A stretch of 64,000 bases of DNA from Pleurotus djamor (lineage: Eukaryota; Basidiomycota; Agaricomycetes; Agaricales; Pleurotaceae), in NCBI GenBank assembly GCA_029747585.1, contig JAPEVF010000153.1, positions 1-64,000 on the forward strand, given 5' to 3'. The notes beneath the pieces were generated by a model. That model made no database searches. It saw nothing but the letters and a program-made list of their open reading frames with translations, and was not told where the DNA came from. A program made the translations under genes and the position numbers. This document shows, one piece after another, positions 22,370 to 32,495 of the stretch; positions within the stretch are counted from its first letter, which is position 1, and each line of letters opens with the position of its first letter.

Positions 22370-25132
22370 CTCACATGAAACTATGTTGATCGACGGGTCG
22401 TATCACAGGAAACACTCTTGGGACGAGGGTAAGGAGGAGGTGATTAGTTTTGGGGTTGACGAAGACGGGGTTTTCTCACCAGTCAGTGCGCAAGTCAACA
22501 ATTACGTGAATCGCGCATTGGTGTTTGAGAACTTCAGTGTATGGGATATGATCGCACAACTCGACAAAATATCGGTATCGGGTCGAGCCCACGAATTCAC
22601 CCCAGACGATACTCGCTACGCTTTCCTCGCAGGCCATCCTGACTGTAAGACACACGTCTTCAGAGTAAGACCGTCTAAGTCTGTGTGTATTCCCGTTCCA
22701 ATTGGACCGGGATTGCCGAGGAGAGATCGGGAGGAGACCTTTGAGCGACACTGTAAAGTCATGCTTGTCCTGTTCAAGATTTGGAGGTCTCCATCTAACC
22801 TCAAAGAAAAAAACTGAATCCTGGATAGAAGCCTACGAAAAGTTCATCTTGGATTCGCCTCATCATGTTCGTGAAGCCATAAACAACATACAATTGCTGC
22901 ATGAGTGTCGTGACAGTAGAGATGATCATTTTGACGCGATGAGGAAAAATCGGAGAATAGTCGGTCTAGCGCGACTTGAGGGTGCGGCCAGCGCTGATGA
23001 AACCGGGATCGGAAATAATTTGAATGAGGATGAACTTTTAGGGCACTTGGAGAGTATAGATGATGCTTGTGTCAGTCAACGAATGGAAACCAACGAAGCC
23101 GTGACCGAGGCCATGCTATCCGCGGCTGAATCGGGGATGATTCCTTGTGTGAATGCTCGGCTGTCCATGGACTCTGAGGATGACCTCACACGTGAGGTCC
23201 TCACGGACGAAGAAAGGGGCGAACAGGAGGCTTCCGAATTGGCGTGGCGATCTTTTTACACTGAAGCTTCAACTCAGAAATCGGCTCCTGTCATCGGCGA
23301 AAAAGGTTCAGAATTGCATACTCTCTCTACGATGGACGTTACAATGGTGGATGCTACGGACAGACTGTTTGAACTCGAATCGAACATTCCAGCAATCTAC
23401 ACATTGGGGGATAGTCGCCGTATCGGAAGGAGTCAGAGTGGAGAAGAGACTATGGCTGCGGTGGCGTCCGAATTTTCGCTCAATACAGAGCAAATGAGGG
23501 CGTTTTGTATCGTTGCTCAACACTCTCTTCAACCGTCCCCGAGCCAGCTCCAGATGTACCTCATGGGAAGCGGAGGTACTGGAAAGTCTAGGGTTATCCA
23601 AGCATTGACGAAGNTTTTTTGGATGTCGTGATCAGAGTCAACGCTTCACTCTCGGCGCCTTCACTGGTGTTGCTGCAATTAATGTAGGGGGCTCGACAAT
23701 CCATACGTTGATGGGCCTGAGCAGAGACAGTTCGAGCGGTCGCAAAGTGAACGCCAGATCATTCCAGAAAATTGTCGCTCGGTGGGAGAGTATAGATTAC
23801 TTGTTCATTGACGAAATCTCGATGGTTGGGTGTGCATTACTACATGAAATTAGTCAGGCGTTATCCATGGCAAAGGGAAATGACGCCGCCTTCGGTGGGG
23901 TAAATATGATCTTCTGCGGAGACTTTGCTCAACTCCCACCGGTGAAACAGAAACCTTTATTTAGTCGGATCGACAGACCGAGTACAGGGATTGCGTTACC
24001 AAAGCAAAAGTTGATGGCAGCAAAAGGAAGACTGTTGTGGTTGGGTGTAGAATGCGTGGTTGAACTATCACAGATAATGAGGCAATCTGGTCCCAAGAAT
24101 AGCTCTTTTGTTGATCTGTTGTCTCGTTTGCGGGAAGGAACATGCACGGAAGAAGATTATTCTTGTCTAATGAAACGATTGGTAATTGAAGTTAAGCCGA
24201 ATTGGTCGTCACCTGCTTGGTCTACAGCTCCTGTGCTCGTTTACTCGAATGCCATGAAGGACGCACTGAACGTATCGCTCGCCCTTGCATACGCAGACCA
24301 ACACAAGCTGCCGTTCCAATGGTATCACGCGGCTGATTTCCACAAGGGCCAAAGTATCTTGGATCTCCGTCTACGGGAGTACCTTTCTACGTTAGATTCT
24401 GGACGAACGAATCAACGGATGGGAAAACTTCCCTTGGTTCGCGGTATGCCCGTTATGATTGCTCACAACTATGGAGTTGATGTTGGTGTAGCCAACGGTA
24501 CGGTCGGAACGTTGAATCAAATTCGATACATGAAGAATGATTGTGGTGAGCGTGTCCCCCTCTGGTGCACAGTCAGAGTTAAGGATTCTACGCTGCAATT
24601 TCCTGGGTTGGACATAGGTGAGGTTCCAGTCTTCACGGAGGACGTAAAGATGGAGTTCGTGCACCCATTCTCGGGTCGCCGGTGCGTGATGATGCGGTCT
24701 CAACTTGCCCTTATGCCCGGTTTCGCGTTTACAGCTCATAAGGCTCAAGGAATGACCATGGAGTGCATTATCGTTGACATCCAATCCTGTAGAGGCATCG
24801 AGAGCGTATACGTGATGCTTTCAAGAGTGAAAACATTAGAGGGACTACTCATTTTACGACCATTCAATATCAAGAAGATTCGCTGTCGTCCGTCTCAAGA
24901 TCGTAGGATAGAGATGGAACGCCTGAATGTATTAAGACTCAGAACAATATGCAAGTACGGCGATGAAGAAGAAATTACCCGGGCGCGACAGACCTTGACT
25001 GAACTCAATCCCAAAAAGCAACCGAGCGTCAATGAAGAGGAAGAAACGATGTTGAAGAATATGGTGCTCGAAGTTGATTCGAGTAGCAGACTGGGTAAGC
25101 AATGGCCAAAGAAACGGCGGAGGTCTGATTGA
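22353..25132 (+). CDS. Helitron PIF1-type helicase half
   Basis: Continuation of the replicase in three apparent pieces (22353-22817, 22702-23631, 23708-25132). The linker has the Helitron hallmarks ERHCKVMLVLFKIWRS and LLHECRDSRDDHF. The helicase follows with Walker A GSGGTGKS (about 23565-23588), GAFTGVAAINVGGSTIHTLMG, Walker B LFIDEISMVG, CGDFAQLPPV, the AFTAHKAQGMTME motif and the C-terminal VYVMLSRVKTLEGLLILRPF. It unwinds DNA 5'->3' during transposition. The A7 run near 22806 needs one more A, and the 'n' at 23614 must be ignored, to read through. With both corrected, every motif is present and the chain ends at 25132. Sequence upstream of 23708 in the same frame (QRFTLGAF) shows that the ATG there is internal. 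Confidence 0.85.
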
Positions 25133-25160
25133 AGGAAGGACAGGTAGAACAGACCAGACG

Positions 25161-25409
25161 ATGTCGAGCTGCACGGGTCATATAGGTAGAGTGTATTTGG
25201 GACGCTACCAAAATACCATAAGTGATGTGTTGGTACAGTCAACCTACGATACTGAGCATGAAAATTTCTGCGTAGTACACGGTTCCACCTTCGGGGAGTA
25301 TTTCGTTGCCATCAGTGAAAGCGATGATAATGGCGTCTTTAAAGGTGAAAACATAACGTTTAGCGTAGTGATTCCCGAAACTTGCTACCACGGGATGGCA
25401 TCAGTTTAG
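25161..25409 (+). CDS. Small frame downstream of Helitron helicase
   Basis: An 82-codon frame starting MSSCTGHIGRVYLG, 28 bases after the helicase stop and on the same strand. Its alternating hydrophobic pattern suggests a small beta-rich protein. I recognise no family. It might be a second Helitron gene or the start of flanking DNA. Confidence 0.3.
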   Translation: MSSCTGHIGRVYLGRYQNTISDVLVQSTYDTEHENFCVVHGSTFGEYFVAISESDDNGVFKGENITFSVVIPETCYHGMASV

Positions 25410-25416
25410 TGCGATG

Positions 25417-26130
25417 TCAGGGTGTGGAAAGGATGAACGTACTATGTGTCCCACTGTCATAGGTGACGAAATTACCAAAGTTTTGGACGAAAAAACGGAT
25501 ATGTAGTTCTGCTTGTACGAAATTGTAATTTGTCGTCACTTCGTAGGAGGGAACCTCATATGCATCATCTAAAGTTGAGGAAGTTACAAGTAAAAAGGGT
25601 TGATTACACGCGTATATGTGTCGACACTCACGGCGGATGATTGCAGCGAACTGGATATACCGGTTCTCGGGCATATACTTCCATGACCATAGATTCTGTT
25701 CGTTCGCTCAATGACAGGAGCAACATCAGTAGGCGTAACATGACACGCCATGTGAAGAACCCTACCAAATTTTAACCGTAATCCGCTACTATTCGCTGTA
25801 TTAGACATATTCAAGTTGTTGGACATGATGTGATTCGCGCTTACCAGTTTAGTCCACAATTTATACGCTGTGCGTATGAGGCTCTCGCCTACAGTGATTA
25901 GTCTTTGCTTTCTTGGCCCGGACCAAGGCGCAACCGATAGTTTAACACCGCGTCCGGTCTGATTTTGGATTTGTGAGCATCGTGTGAGCGGTGTTGACCT
26001 TTGCTGTTGGTAGTAGAGTGCTTGAGCATACTTGCGCATCGCGGATACATGTGGCCGTCAGCAAAAATTCCCTGGTTTGTACGATGTCTATCGTGAACTT
26101 TGGAGCGTCAGAAATTGTACGCGGATCCAT
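25417..26130 (-). CDS. Hypothetical protein, spliced
   Basis: A plausible gene starting MDPRTISDAPKFT at 26130. A first intron (GTATGC..AATCAG) joins CIRDAQ to TGRGVKL. The chain then runs to IERTNRIYGHG, where a GTATAT donor and a CTTTAG acceptor lead to DDAYEVPSYEV and a stop at 25417. Codon-like periodicity and phase-consistent joins support it; I know no homologue. It is convergent with the Helitron coding region and only a few bases from it, so it may be inside the element (captured) or its first neighbour. Confidence 0.4.
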
Positions 26131-26726
26131 TACTAACCTCGGATAGAAAATCCCTACATCAGGGTTAGATATTCTCCGACTCTATGCGTTGGACCATGCG
26201 GTAGTACCAGAGAGATTTTCAGGGTAAACAGTTACACCGTGCATGGCGGGGCGACGACTCGGTGGTTCCGCGTACACAAATTTCGCAGATTTCGGGTGAT
26301 TCACGTTCAGCGTTCACTTCGTGTAGATTCTTTTGGGTTATGCCATATGAGAGAGAGAAAAAATCTCGTGTGGCTTTGATCTTCAGGCCACATCGAAAGT
26401 GGTGCTTTCCTGAGTAATAATCAAAACCCGCATTTTGACACAGAGTAAATCCAACGCACAAGTCTGTCATTGAGGGCAAGGTCGCGATGCAGTGAGGAAA
26501 GAAACAGCGTGCGTAGTATCAGGATCGCGTGTACTCCGTGTGGTGTGTTGGGAACTTCGGGTCGATCCTTGGCCTTGGTGCTTAGCGTCCAAGGTAGAGA
26601 ACCGTCGAAGGAAGGAAAAGCTGCTGACGCATCTAGCTTACAGGGTCGGGTTGGCCTTGTTTCGGTTTTGAGCCGTGGATATAAAGGTAGGCCAGGGATT
26701 CGCGTCGTTATCCTCAGTATCAGCAA
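26131..26726. other. Intergenic, possible degenerate coding sequence
   Basis: A minus-strand frame at 26219-26479 is partly protein-like (Cys/His spaced) but has no support. Otherwise this is the promoter side of the gene starting at 26727. Confidence 0.3.
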
Positions 26727-28299
26727 ATGGTTCGAGTTATTCTGAAGAAACCGAAGGTACCGAAGCCTGAAAAACAAGATGTTCATTCCTCAGATTCGGA
26801 CGACGTCAAGGTGGAAGACTCTTACATGCTAGATTCCGCAAATCGCAGCGACACAATCTCCTCCAATGGTGACGCTTCGACTGAAATTTTAACGCCTCCT
26901 GGGAGTGACGGCATGGGGACTTCTGACGCGTCGGGCTATGTGCCGCTCACAGACGAAGAAGCGCTCGTTCAATTCCCAGGGCTACCTGACATCGTACGCG
27001 ACCGTCTTCTCTATGGTAGGGGTCTCTCCGTACTTTGTACCGTTGCGAACTGTGCTAATCTCAGTCTTCTAGATGGAATCTATTTCGAACTGTATAAGAA
27101 AATGACAGATGAAGGCGCCAACCAGTCAAAAATGCTTGCCACCGCCAAGTATAAGAAGGATTTCTTCATTGCAAAACCAGACGACCATAATCTTATGTTC
27201 ACGCGTGAGGATGGGGCATTGGCATCCTTCACCTTGTTTGGGGAAGTCTCGACATCGATGCAAGGGACGATCCACTCTGCCAAGGGCAACCATTTCACTG
27301 GTCGAGGAGGAGATGTGAGTCATATTATCCGGTCCTTCGCACTTTATTTATTGATACCTCTAATAGCCCTTCAAATTCTTGGCGGACGATTCGAAGTGTA
27401 AGAATGTATTCTTGCTTCGCCGCCCAACTGCCGCGCCGGATGAGATTGTCCAACTTTTCAATGCTCAGACGCACCTTCTGGAAGACGTTCTGTATCACAT
27501 CAAGCTGACAGAGGAAGGAGTACGTTTCATCATGGCCGTTTTTCCTATGTGCTGATAATGTATTTGTAGGAATGGAAATCGTGGCCTTGGCTTCGCTCCA
27601 CGGACGGGCCGGACGGAGAGTTGAACGCAATTCCGTTGGTTACCCCTCCCATCTACGGTGTAAGTGGTCTACTTAAAGCGAGTGTTTCCTTAGCTTGACT
27701 GGGTGTTTCTACTTCTAGAGACCTTCGGATGTCGGACGACAGGCCACGTCTGGTAGGCGTCGCAATGAAACGACGGAGAAAGTTGTTCGTCCGAGCAGTG
27801 AGTAAAAATCTTAATTCCAGGCGGTCTTCTCATCCCTGTTTGACACAGATCCCGCTATCCATGTTGGCGCATTGTACGACCCGATGTTACTCCCTGACTA
27901 TGGAGGCCATTACTTTCAGCTGAAGAACAATAAGCTGGTACAACACAACATCCTTGATATGGATGATAATCTCATCCCGCCCTGGGAGGCCTATGACAAA
28001 CTTCGCCCCGGTACACTCATCCTTGCTAACGTGACACTTCACTGTTATGTTAGTGAGGCGGATAAACGAAAGGTTCGTTGTGATACCCCCAGGTTGTTTT
28101 TGTCATCTGATCGACCCGGCAGTATTATCAAGTCAAAATGATCGAGATGAAGGTCATCGCGGAGTCAGGAGAAGACTCCGAAATCAAGTCACGTCCGGAA
28201 GTTCCGCTCACCGCGAAAGCCCAAGCGAATATCATAGAAATGAACAACGATTACTCCGACTTCCGACCGAAGAAGAAGCGTAAGATTTCCGAGAATTAG
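26727..28299 (+). CDS. Hypothetical nuclear protein of an expanded basidiomycete family
   Basis: Six exons: 26727-27314, 27367-27519, 27570-27659, 27719-27797, 27849-28072 and 28123-28299, giving 436 aa. Introns are 49-59 nt and all joins keep phase. The N-terminus is charged and Ser/Asp rich (HSSDSDDVKVED). The middle has LPDIVRDRLLYGRGLSVLC. The fifth exon holds HVGALYDPMLLPDYGGHYF and WEAYDKLRPGTLILANVTLH, a layout I recall from many uncharacterised basidiomycete proteins that occur near transposons. The C-terminus carries a textbook basic nuclear signal (PKKKRK, six residues before the stop region). The function is unknown; it might bind nucleic acid. It lies 1.6 kb downstream of the Helitron helicase on the same strand. 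Confidence 0.78.
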
Positions 28300-28407
28300 A
28301 TGTATCAGATGGATAGATAAAGAGAGTCATTCGAGAAAGAATAAATCAGAGTTGTTTTGTCTTGTATTTCGGGGATTTGAGAGTACACGCCCGCGGTAAG
28401 GAAGTGA

Positions 28408-29031
28408 CTAAGATACACGCTCGTAAGAGATATCGCGATCAAGTTCTACAGCTTCTATGGTAGCCTCATATTCAGGGTCCATCACGTTCTGGAAGTATAC
28501 ACTTGCATCCACCGACAGATAGACAATGCTACGCCGGGCCCAAATAGCGACCCATCTAATATCGCCAAAATTGTACATAGTTCGGAACGCAATGAGTAAT
28601 TGAACATGGGTGCTTGTGAGTGCGATTCCGCCTTGAATAGCACCATACCCAAAACGATGGTGGTAGACCGTCGATCCCATGTGAACAGGGTTATCTTGGT
28701 GCCGGTGGTCGATAACGAGTTCGTTGGCTAAGCTGGGAGGGGCGGATATTTGACCGAGAAGGATTGGTACAAAATTGGGAGTACTGTGACGGAAGCGATA
28801 TAAGGTGGGCGCGAAATCGTCACGACTATGCCGGAAAACGAGGGGTTCACGGGCATCTTGATTGGTGGCGATGGTCTGACCGTGCCGTCTTAAAAAACGA
28901 GTGATAGTGTCGTGATGAACTCGATCATATGCGGCATAGGCATGCGAGGAACGAGTGCCATCACCGGTGTACCCAATCGCGTTGAACGTTGGATAATCGC
29001 AAGCAGCTGGTATCATGTTGATGGCAAGCAT
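28408..29031 (-). CDS. Hypothetical protein, unspliced
   Basis: A single 207-codon frame without stops, beginning MLAINMIPAACDYPTFN. The N-terminus is moderately hydrophobic but not a clear signal peptide. The chain has many aromatic and His residues (SSHAYAAYDRVHHDT, VYHHRFGYGAIQGG) and ends acidic. It is convergent with the 26727-28299 gene, 108 bases away. No domain recognised. It reads more like protein than nearby frames. Confidence 0.5.
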   Translation of the reverse strand: MLAINMIPAACDYPTFNAIGYTGDGTRSSHAYAAYDRVHHDTITRFLRRHGQTIATNQDAREPLVFRHSRDDFAPTLYRFRHSTPNFVPILLGQISAPPSLANELVIDHRHQDNPVHMGSTVYHHRFGYGAIQGGIALTSTHVQLLIAFRTMYNFGDIRWVAIWARRSIVYLSVDASVYFQNVMDPEYEATIEAVELDRDISYERVS

Positions 29032-29763
29032 TGTTGCCGTCAGGAGAGAGAGGAAAGGATAGCAGAAGAGCTGGATATCCTCTTAAAGGATGGGTTCCAC
29101 CTTTAAATAAGTCGGGCCGTTTCTACTTGGCTCGGCCTTATCAGTGGAAACTACTGTTGAGTCGGAATCTACCTTGGTCTAACACACGATCGTTACCGGA
29201 AAACAAGGAGCTGAGTAGATGTGCCTTCGAAGCGCCATCACATAGCCACCCAGCGGTAGTATGACGTGACATATACTGTCAAGTCAACGATTCCTGGGGC
29301 TGACATGCGGTGAGCCGTAATACTAACCGTAACTCTGATAGAAGCATTATTTTCGAGGGGACATGAACGGTTACTTGGTCCCTCTTTGGCATGATTCTTC
29401 TGCGTGTAGGATCTGTACTTGTTACTCGACTCTTCTGCTTTTTTTACAACTTCAAATGGTTCGCGCCTCGGCGCGAAGTCCTTCAAGGCCAAACCATGAG
29501 GAGACAGGGAAATGAAAGGGGAACAGGGGCTTAGTGTATAGATATAGGCCGCGTCATGTATAAGTGCGTGCAGACGAAGACGGACAAAAACGCACGGTAG
29601 ATACAGTATATACTCATCAAAGTGTGATTTGATTGATCCGCATGTGGATAGCGGCCATAATACATTGGCGAACAGCGGAGCGAGGTTTACTAAGTGTATA
29701 CACGGAAAATCGAAGTTGAGTAGTCATATTGCTCGGGGTGACCTCTATTCATGAGAGAAGTCT
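29032..29763. other. Intergenic, no gene recognised
   Basis: Between the hypothetical gene and the 3' end of the TEA gene. Only short shadow frames. Confidence 0.4.
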
Positions 29764-30813
29764 CTACATAGCGATTGACGTGCATGTGGGACTGCAATGT
29801 GCCACTGAGGTACACTGATTAGTTGAGAATACAAGCTGGGTATGATGGGACACTAACCAAGCATTCTGCGCATCCACAGACTGCGGATACTCACTCTTGC
29901 TGTCAAGCACGGTACTTGCTCTATATGAGAGTGGTGCTTCTGCACTTTGTAACCACTGGCAAAGTGAAGGCGTTGGGCACTCTTGCTGATTGCAGACGTT
30001 GTCAAAAGTTGGTGGATGACATGCTGTCGGTTGAAGTGGACTCGGAGAGTAAGAGCACATCCCATCTTGTGGGGTGCTGGTCGGCTGATTTGTCCAGAAT
30101 CTTGACTCGCCTGATTCACCTGCACCATGAATGTATGGAGGTAGAATTCTGGCGGTATTAACAGAGGGGCGAGAAACGAGGTCGCATACTATGGGTCTTC
30201 GCTTTTAGCCTATTTCGCTGAGCCNAAAAAAACATACCCACTAGGGCCGGACTTGCACGTGTCACGTAGACCTTGGATTCGACTGCCCACTTGCTTTGGT
30301 GTTCTCCTCCTCCCTGTAGTCTATGTTCGTGTGCACAATTACAATTCAATCGTCAAGACCAATGTAAAATGTGGATATTACCTCAGAGATATAATCAGAG
30401 ACGAAGCAATTTCGTCTTGGAAACCTTCCGAGACGCCCAGCATCGGGAAATAAGGATTGATATCTTTTCAAACCTATAGGGATGCGTCAGAAATTAACTC
30501 AAAAACTGCAGCTACTCACCTTCAATTAGAGCAGCTTCGCTATAACACAGGAACCAATTGGTGAGGAGTTCTGAGATGATGACAGCGAAAACACGTACAG
30601 CTTAGGTGGCCAGATCGCTTCTTCCGAGCGCCCTTTAACTGTTTTCCACTTAACACGGCGAGTCTCCAAATTCCGAGCAGAAGTACAGTTTTGGTCTTCT
30701 ACCGATGTTGGCTCAACGAATGCCTCGATGGTTGATGCGCTGAAGAATGATGACGCCTGATTTTTTTCGACGGGAGGAACATCCTGCCCGGTATGCCAGT
30801 TGATAAGAGACAT
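29764..30813 (-). CDS. TEA/ATTS-domain transcription factor
   Basis: Five exons: 30599-30813, 30520-30539, 30382-30473, 30242-30320 and 29764-30188, giving 276 aa (831 nt, multiple of three). Introns are 46-61 nt. Spliced, the first half is a full TEA DNA-binding domain: WKTVKGRSEEAIWPPKL, EAALIEGLKRY, GRLGRFPRRNCFVSDYI, then TGRRRTPKQVGSRIQGLRDT. This is the helix set that reads M-CAT/TCS-type sites in Tec1, AbaA and TEAD proteins. The second exon is only 20 nt and lies within the first helix. Intron 4 has a GTGGGT donor and contains the 'n' at about 30225. The C-terminus is short, rich in Pro/Ser/Thr/Cys, and might act in activation. In fungi such factors govern development and filamentation; the target here is unknown. 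Confidence 0.82.
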
Positions 30814-31171
30814 TCGTATTGTAGAGATAACTGGGTGACTGGATTGTGGTATACGTCGAAAGTGAAACGAGAGCCGGGCACAAAAACCATACTTATATGT
30901 GGTCCACACACAAGAGTAAAAACCCTAGAAAACCAATGAATACGTGAAAAGATCTGAATCTTGATTTCAAGGACGAACCAAATAAATGGCAAATAATTTT
31001 ACTGATAGTAACTGAGCAAAACTATTCCATAAACGAACAAACCGTCTTATTATGGACTCAGGGTCAATGTTTACAGTGTTTCGACCACATGGTAACTATG
31101 AAAAAAAACCAGTGAATTGAAAACGGAGCGTCAGGAACAAAGTAATAACTTTTTGATTATATATTTATTAT
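30814..31171. other. Promoter side of the TEA gene
   Basis: AT-rich sequence with short frames and no feature. Confidence 0.35.
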
Positions 31172-31520
31172 TTAATTTGTTGTGGATTTCTTGCTTCTAG
31201 CACCGTACTCCGCATATTCAAACCAACGAAGCATACTCAAAAGATAAAATGTTCCTGACTTCTCAGGCTTTTTCCAGTCCAAGTCAACGAGACTTATCAT
31301 GGGCTCAACGACCACATTGTTAAGACCACGGTAAATTCCATTGTAATCCCTCAATTTCTCCTTTTTTTTATGGTTAGTAAATGGATATTAGATAACTTAC
31401 TCCTAGGGAGCGCGGATATTGTCGGGTCCTAACTGGATCGTCTGTTGCGTCATGTGCTAGGAAAGACTTGGAAAGGAAGCCTGGGAATACAGGAAGTGCG
31501 TTATTATGACGGTAACTCGT
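31172..31520 (-). pseudogene. 3' remnant of an unidentified gene
   Basis: Two phase-consistent exons on the minus strand. One, from about 31415 upward, reads FPGFLSKSFLAHDATDD..RQYPRSLG. A GTAAGT donor with a TACTAAC branch site leads to EKLRDYNGIYRGLNNVVVEP, ending SKKSTTN at 31172. The frame closes just upstream, next to a tRNA-like element, and no 5' exons are visible. It may be a gene truncated by insertion or rearrangement, or one whose upstream exons I failed to join. Confidence 0.3.
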
Positions 31521-31552
31521 GTTCAAATGATAACATCAACATGCGGCAGGAT

Positions 31553-31677
31553 TTATGAAAACGGGGAACAAGAGGAATTGAACTCGCGGCCTCGGGGACA
31601 CTTTGATCAGGCTTGCCAGGGTGCAATGGCAAGATGCGCCATGATTCCACCTGCACCAAAGCGCCCTGCAATTTTAC
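31553..31677 (-). ncRNA. Degenerate tRNA-like or SINE-head element
   Basis: On the minus strand there is an A-box-like TGGTGCAGGTGG, a perfect 7-bp hairpin CTTGCCA/TGGCAAG placed like an anticodon arm, a B-box-like GAGTTCAATTCC and a TTTT stretch just after. The acceptor stem and T stem do not pair properly and the box spacing is long, so this is not a functional tRNA. A Pol III-type pseudo-tRNA or the head of a SINE is likelier. Confidence 0.3.
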
Positions 31678-31708
31678 GATAATTAAAAAATGATAAGGGT
31701 GCAGCACG

Positions 31709-32437
31709 TTGCATCCAACCACCAATATGCCAAGCGTACACGCCCTCCAACCAATCTCTCCGCATCTTACAGATGATGGACAATTATTCCGGCATATGGA
31801 GTTTCATATCCTTACAATTCAGGGATTACTATCGCCGCAAAATGCTCGTGAAGTTCGTCTTCAGGGTCTCATCTTAATCATTAAGCGGACCTTTGGAAGC
31901 ACGTCCATCCCATTTGGATCTCTCTCTACACCACCAATCCGCATTGAAACATCAAGTATTAGCAGCCCTGCATTTCTAAACCATGAGAATGGGGTTTCCA
32001 TCATTGACTCTGGTCAAATTCACTGTGGTCGACAACTTTACCATGCCTTCCATGGGCTGGGAGTTGCACTTGGATTCATTGGCATTCAACACGGATATGT
32101 CAATGTCTTGATGGTTTTCCAAAGAGAGGAAGAGTGGGCACCATATCGATTCATGAGTGCATGGGCACCTCATTCCATCGTTGAAATAAACGATGTCCAC
32201 AAGGGAGTCAATANGTGCCGAACTGGCACTATTGACACGGGACCTTCCTCGGCATCGCGTCCTTCGTTGCAGTGGGTCGAACGCGCTTTGCAACCACGCC
32301 TTCATGGTGGTTCACCGCGTTATCTACACTGGTACGGCGGAAGAGGGGATCCAGACATGGTGAAGTGGGAAGGTGTGGACCATGTATATGAGGTTTGGCG
32401 TGCGGACTGGGAGAGCGATCTCAGAAGTATCTTCTGA
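31709..32437 (+). CDS. Hypothetical protein
   Basis: A long frame from 31709 (an internal ATG at 31727 gives MPSVHALQP). Up to residue about 165 the reading is uniform: a hydrophobic stretch GLILIIKRTFG, a Gly/His-rich centre and EEWAPYRFMSAWAPHS. An 'n' at 32214 leaves the end undecided. Counting it, the frame closes at 32437 with DWESDLRSIF. Ignoring it, as four other n's here demand, gives NSAELALLTRDLPRHR and a stop at 32361-32363. No family recognised. Confidence 0.5.
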   Translation: MHPTTNMPSVHALQPISPHLTDDGQLFRHMEFHILTIQGLLSPQNAREVRLQGLILIIKRTFGSTSIPFGSLSTPPIRIETSSISSPAFLNHENGVSIIDSGQIHCGRQLYHAFHGLGVALGFIGIQHGYVNVLMVFQREEEWAPYRFMSAWAPHSIVEINDVHKGVNXCRTGTIDTGPSSASRPSLQWVERALQPRLHGGSPRYLHWYGGRGDPDMVKWEGVDHVYEVWRADWESDLRSIF

Positions 32438-32495
32438 TCGGTTGGAGCCAAGTTAGAGCTTCGCGGAGTCTATCAGCTAAGAATAAAAAGAGATC

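Larger units (their letters stand above)
18121..25409 (+). mobile_element. Helitron (rolling-circle transposon), coding core nearly complete
   Basis: The element is recognised from one continuous Rep-plus-helicase coding region on the + strand. It has a DUF6570-like cysteine-rich region, a Helitron_like_N Rep domain with HUH and Y2 motifs, and a C-terminal PIF1-type helicase. The span given is the coding core plus a small downstream frame. The real termini (5'-TC and 3'-CTRR with a hairpin just inside) were not located, so the element may extend further on either side. Three breaks in the coding sequence all fall in or next to homopolymers: G8 at 22355-22362, A7 at about 22806-22812, and an 'n' before T6 at 23614. 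The copy may therefore be intact or very recently active. Confidence 0.85.

Noticed and set aside
22702..22817. Overlapping ATG starts suggesting two separate Helitron proteins
   Set aside because: Both frames are pieces of one chain interrupted at the A7 run; family motifs continue across the break.
27325..27630. Minus-strand frame of 101 codons
   Set aside because: Shadow of exons 2-3 of the gene at 26727-28299.
27798..27820. Possible 23-nt intron (GTGAGT..TTCCAG)
   Set aside because: Too short. The next acceptor gives a 51-nt intron and keeps the conserved frame.
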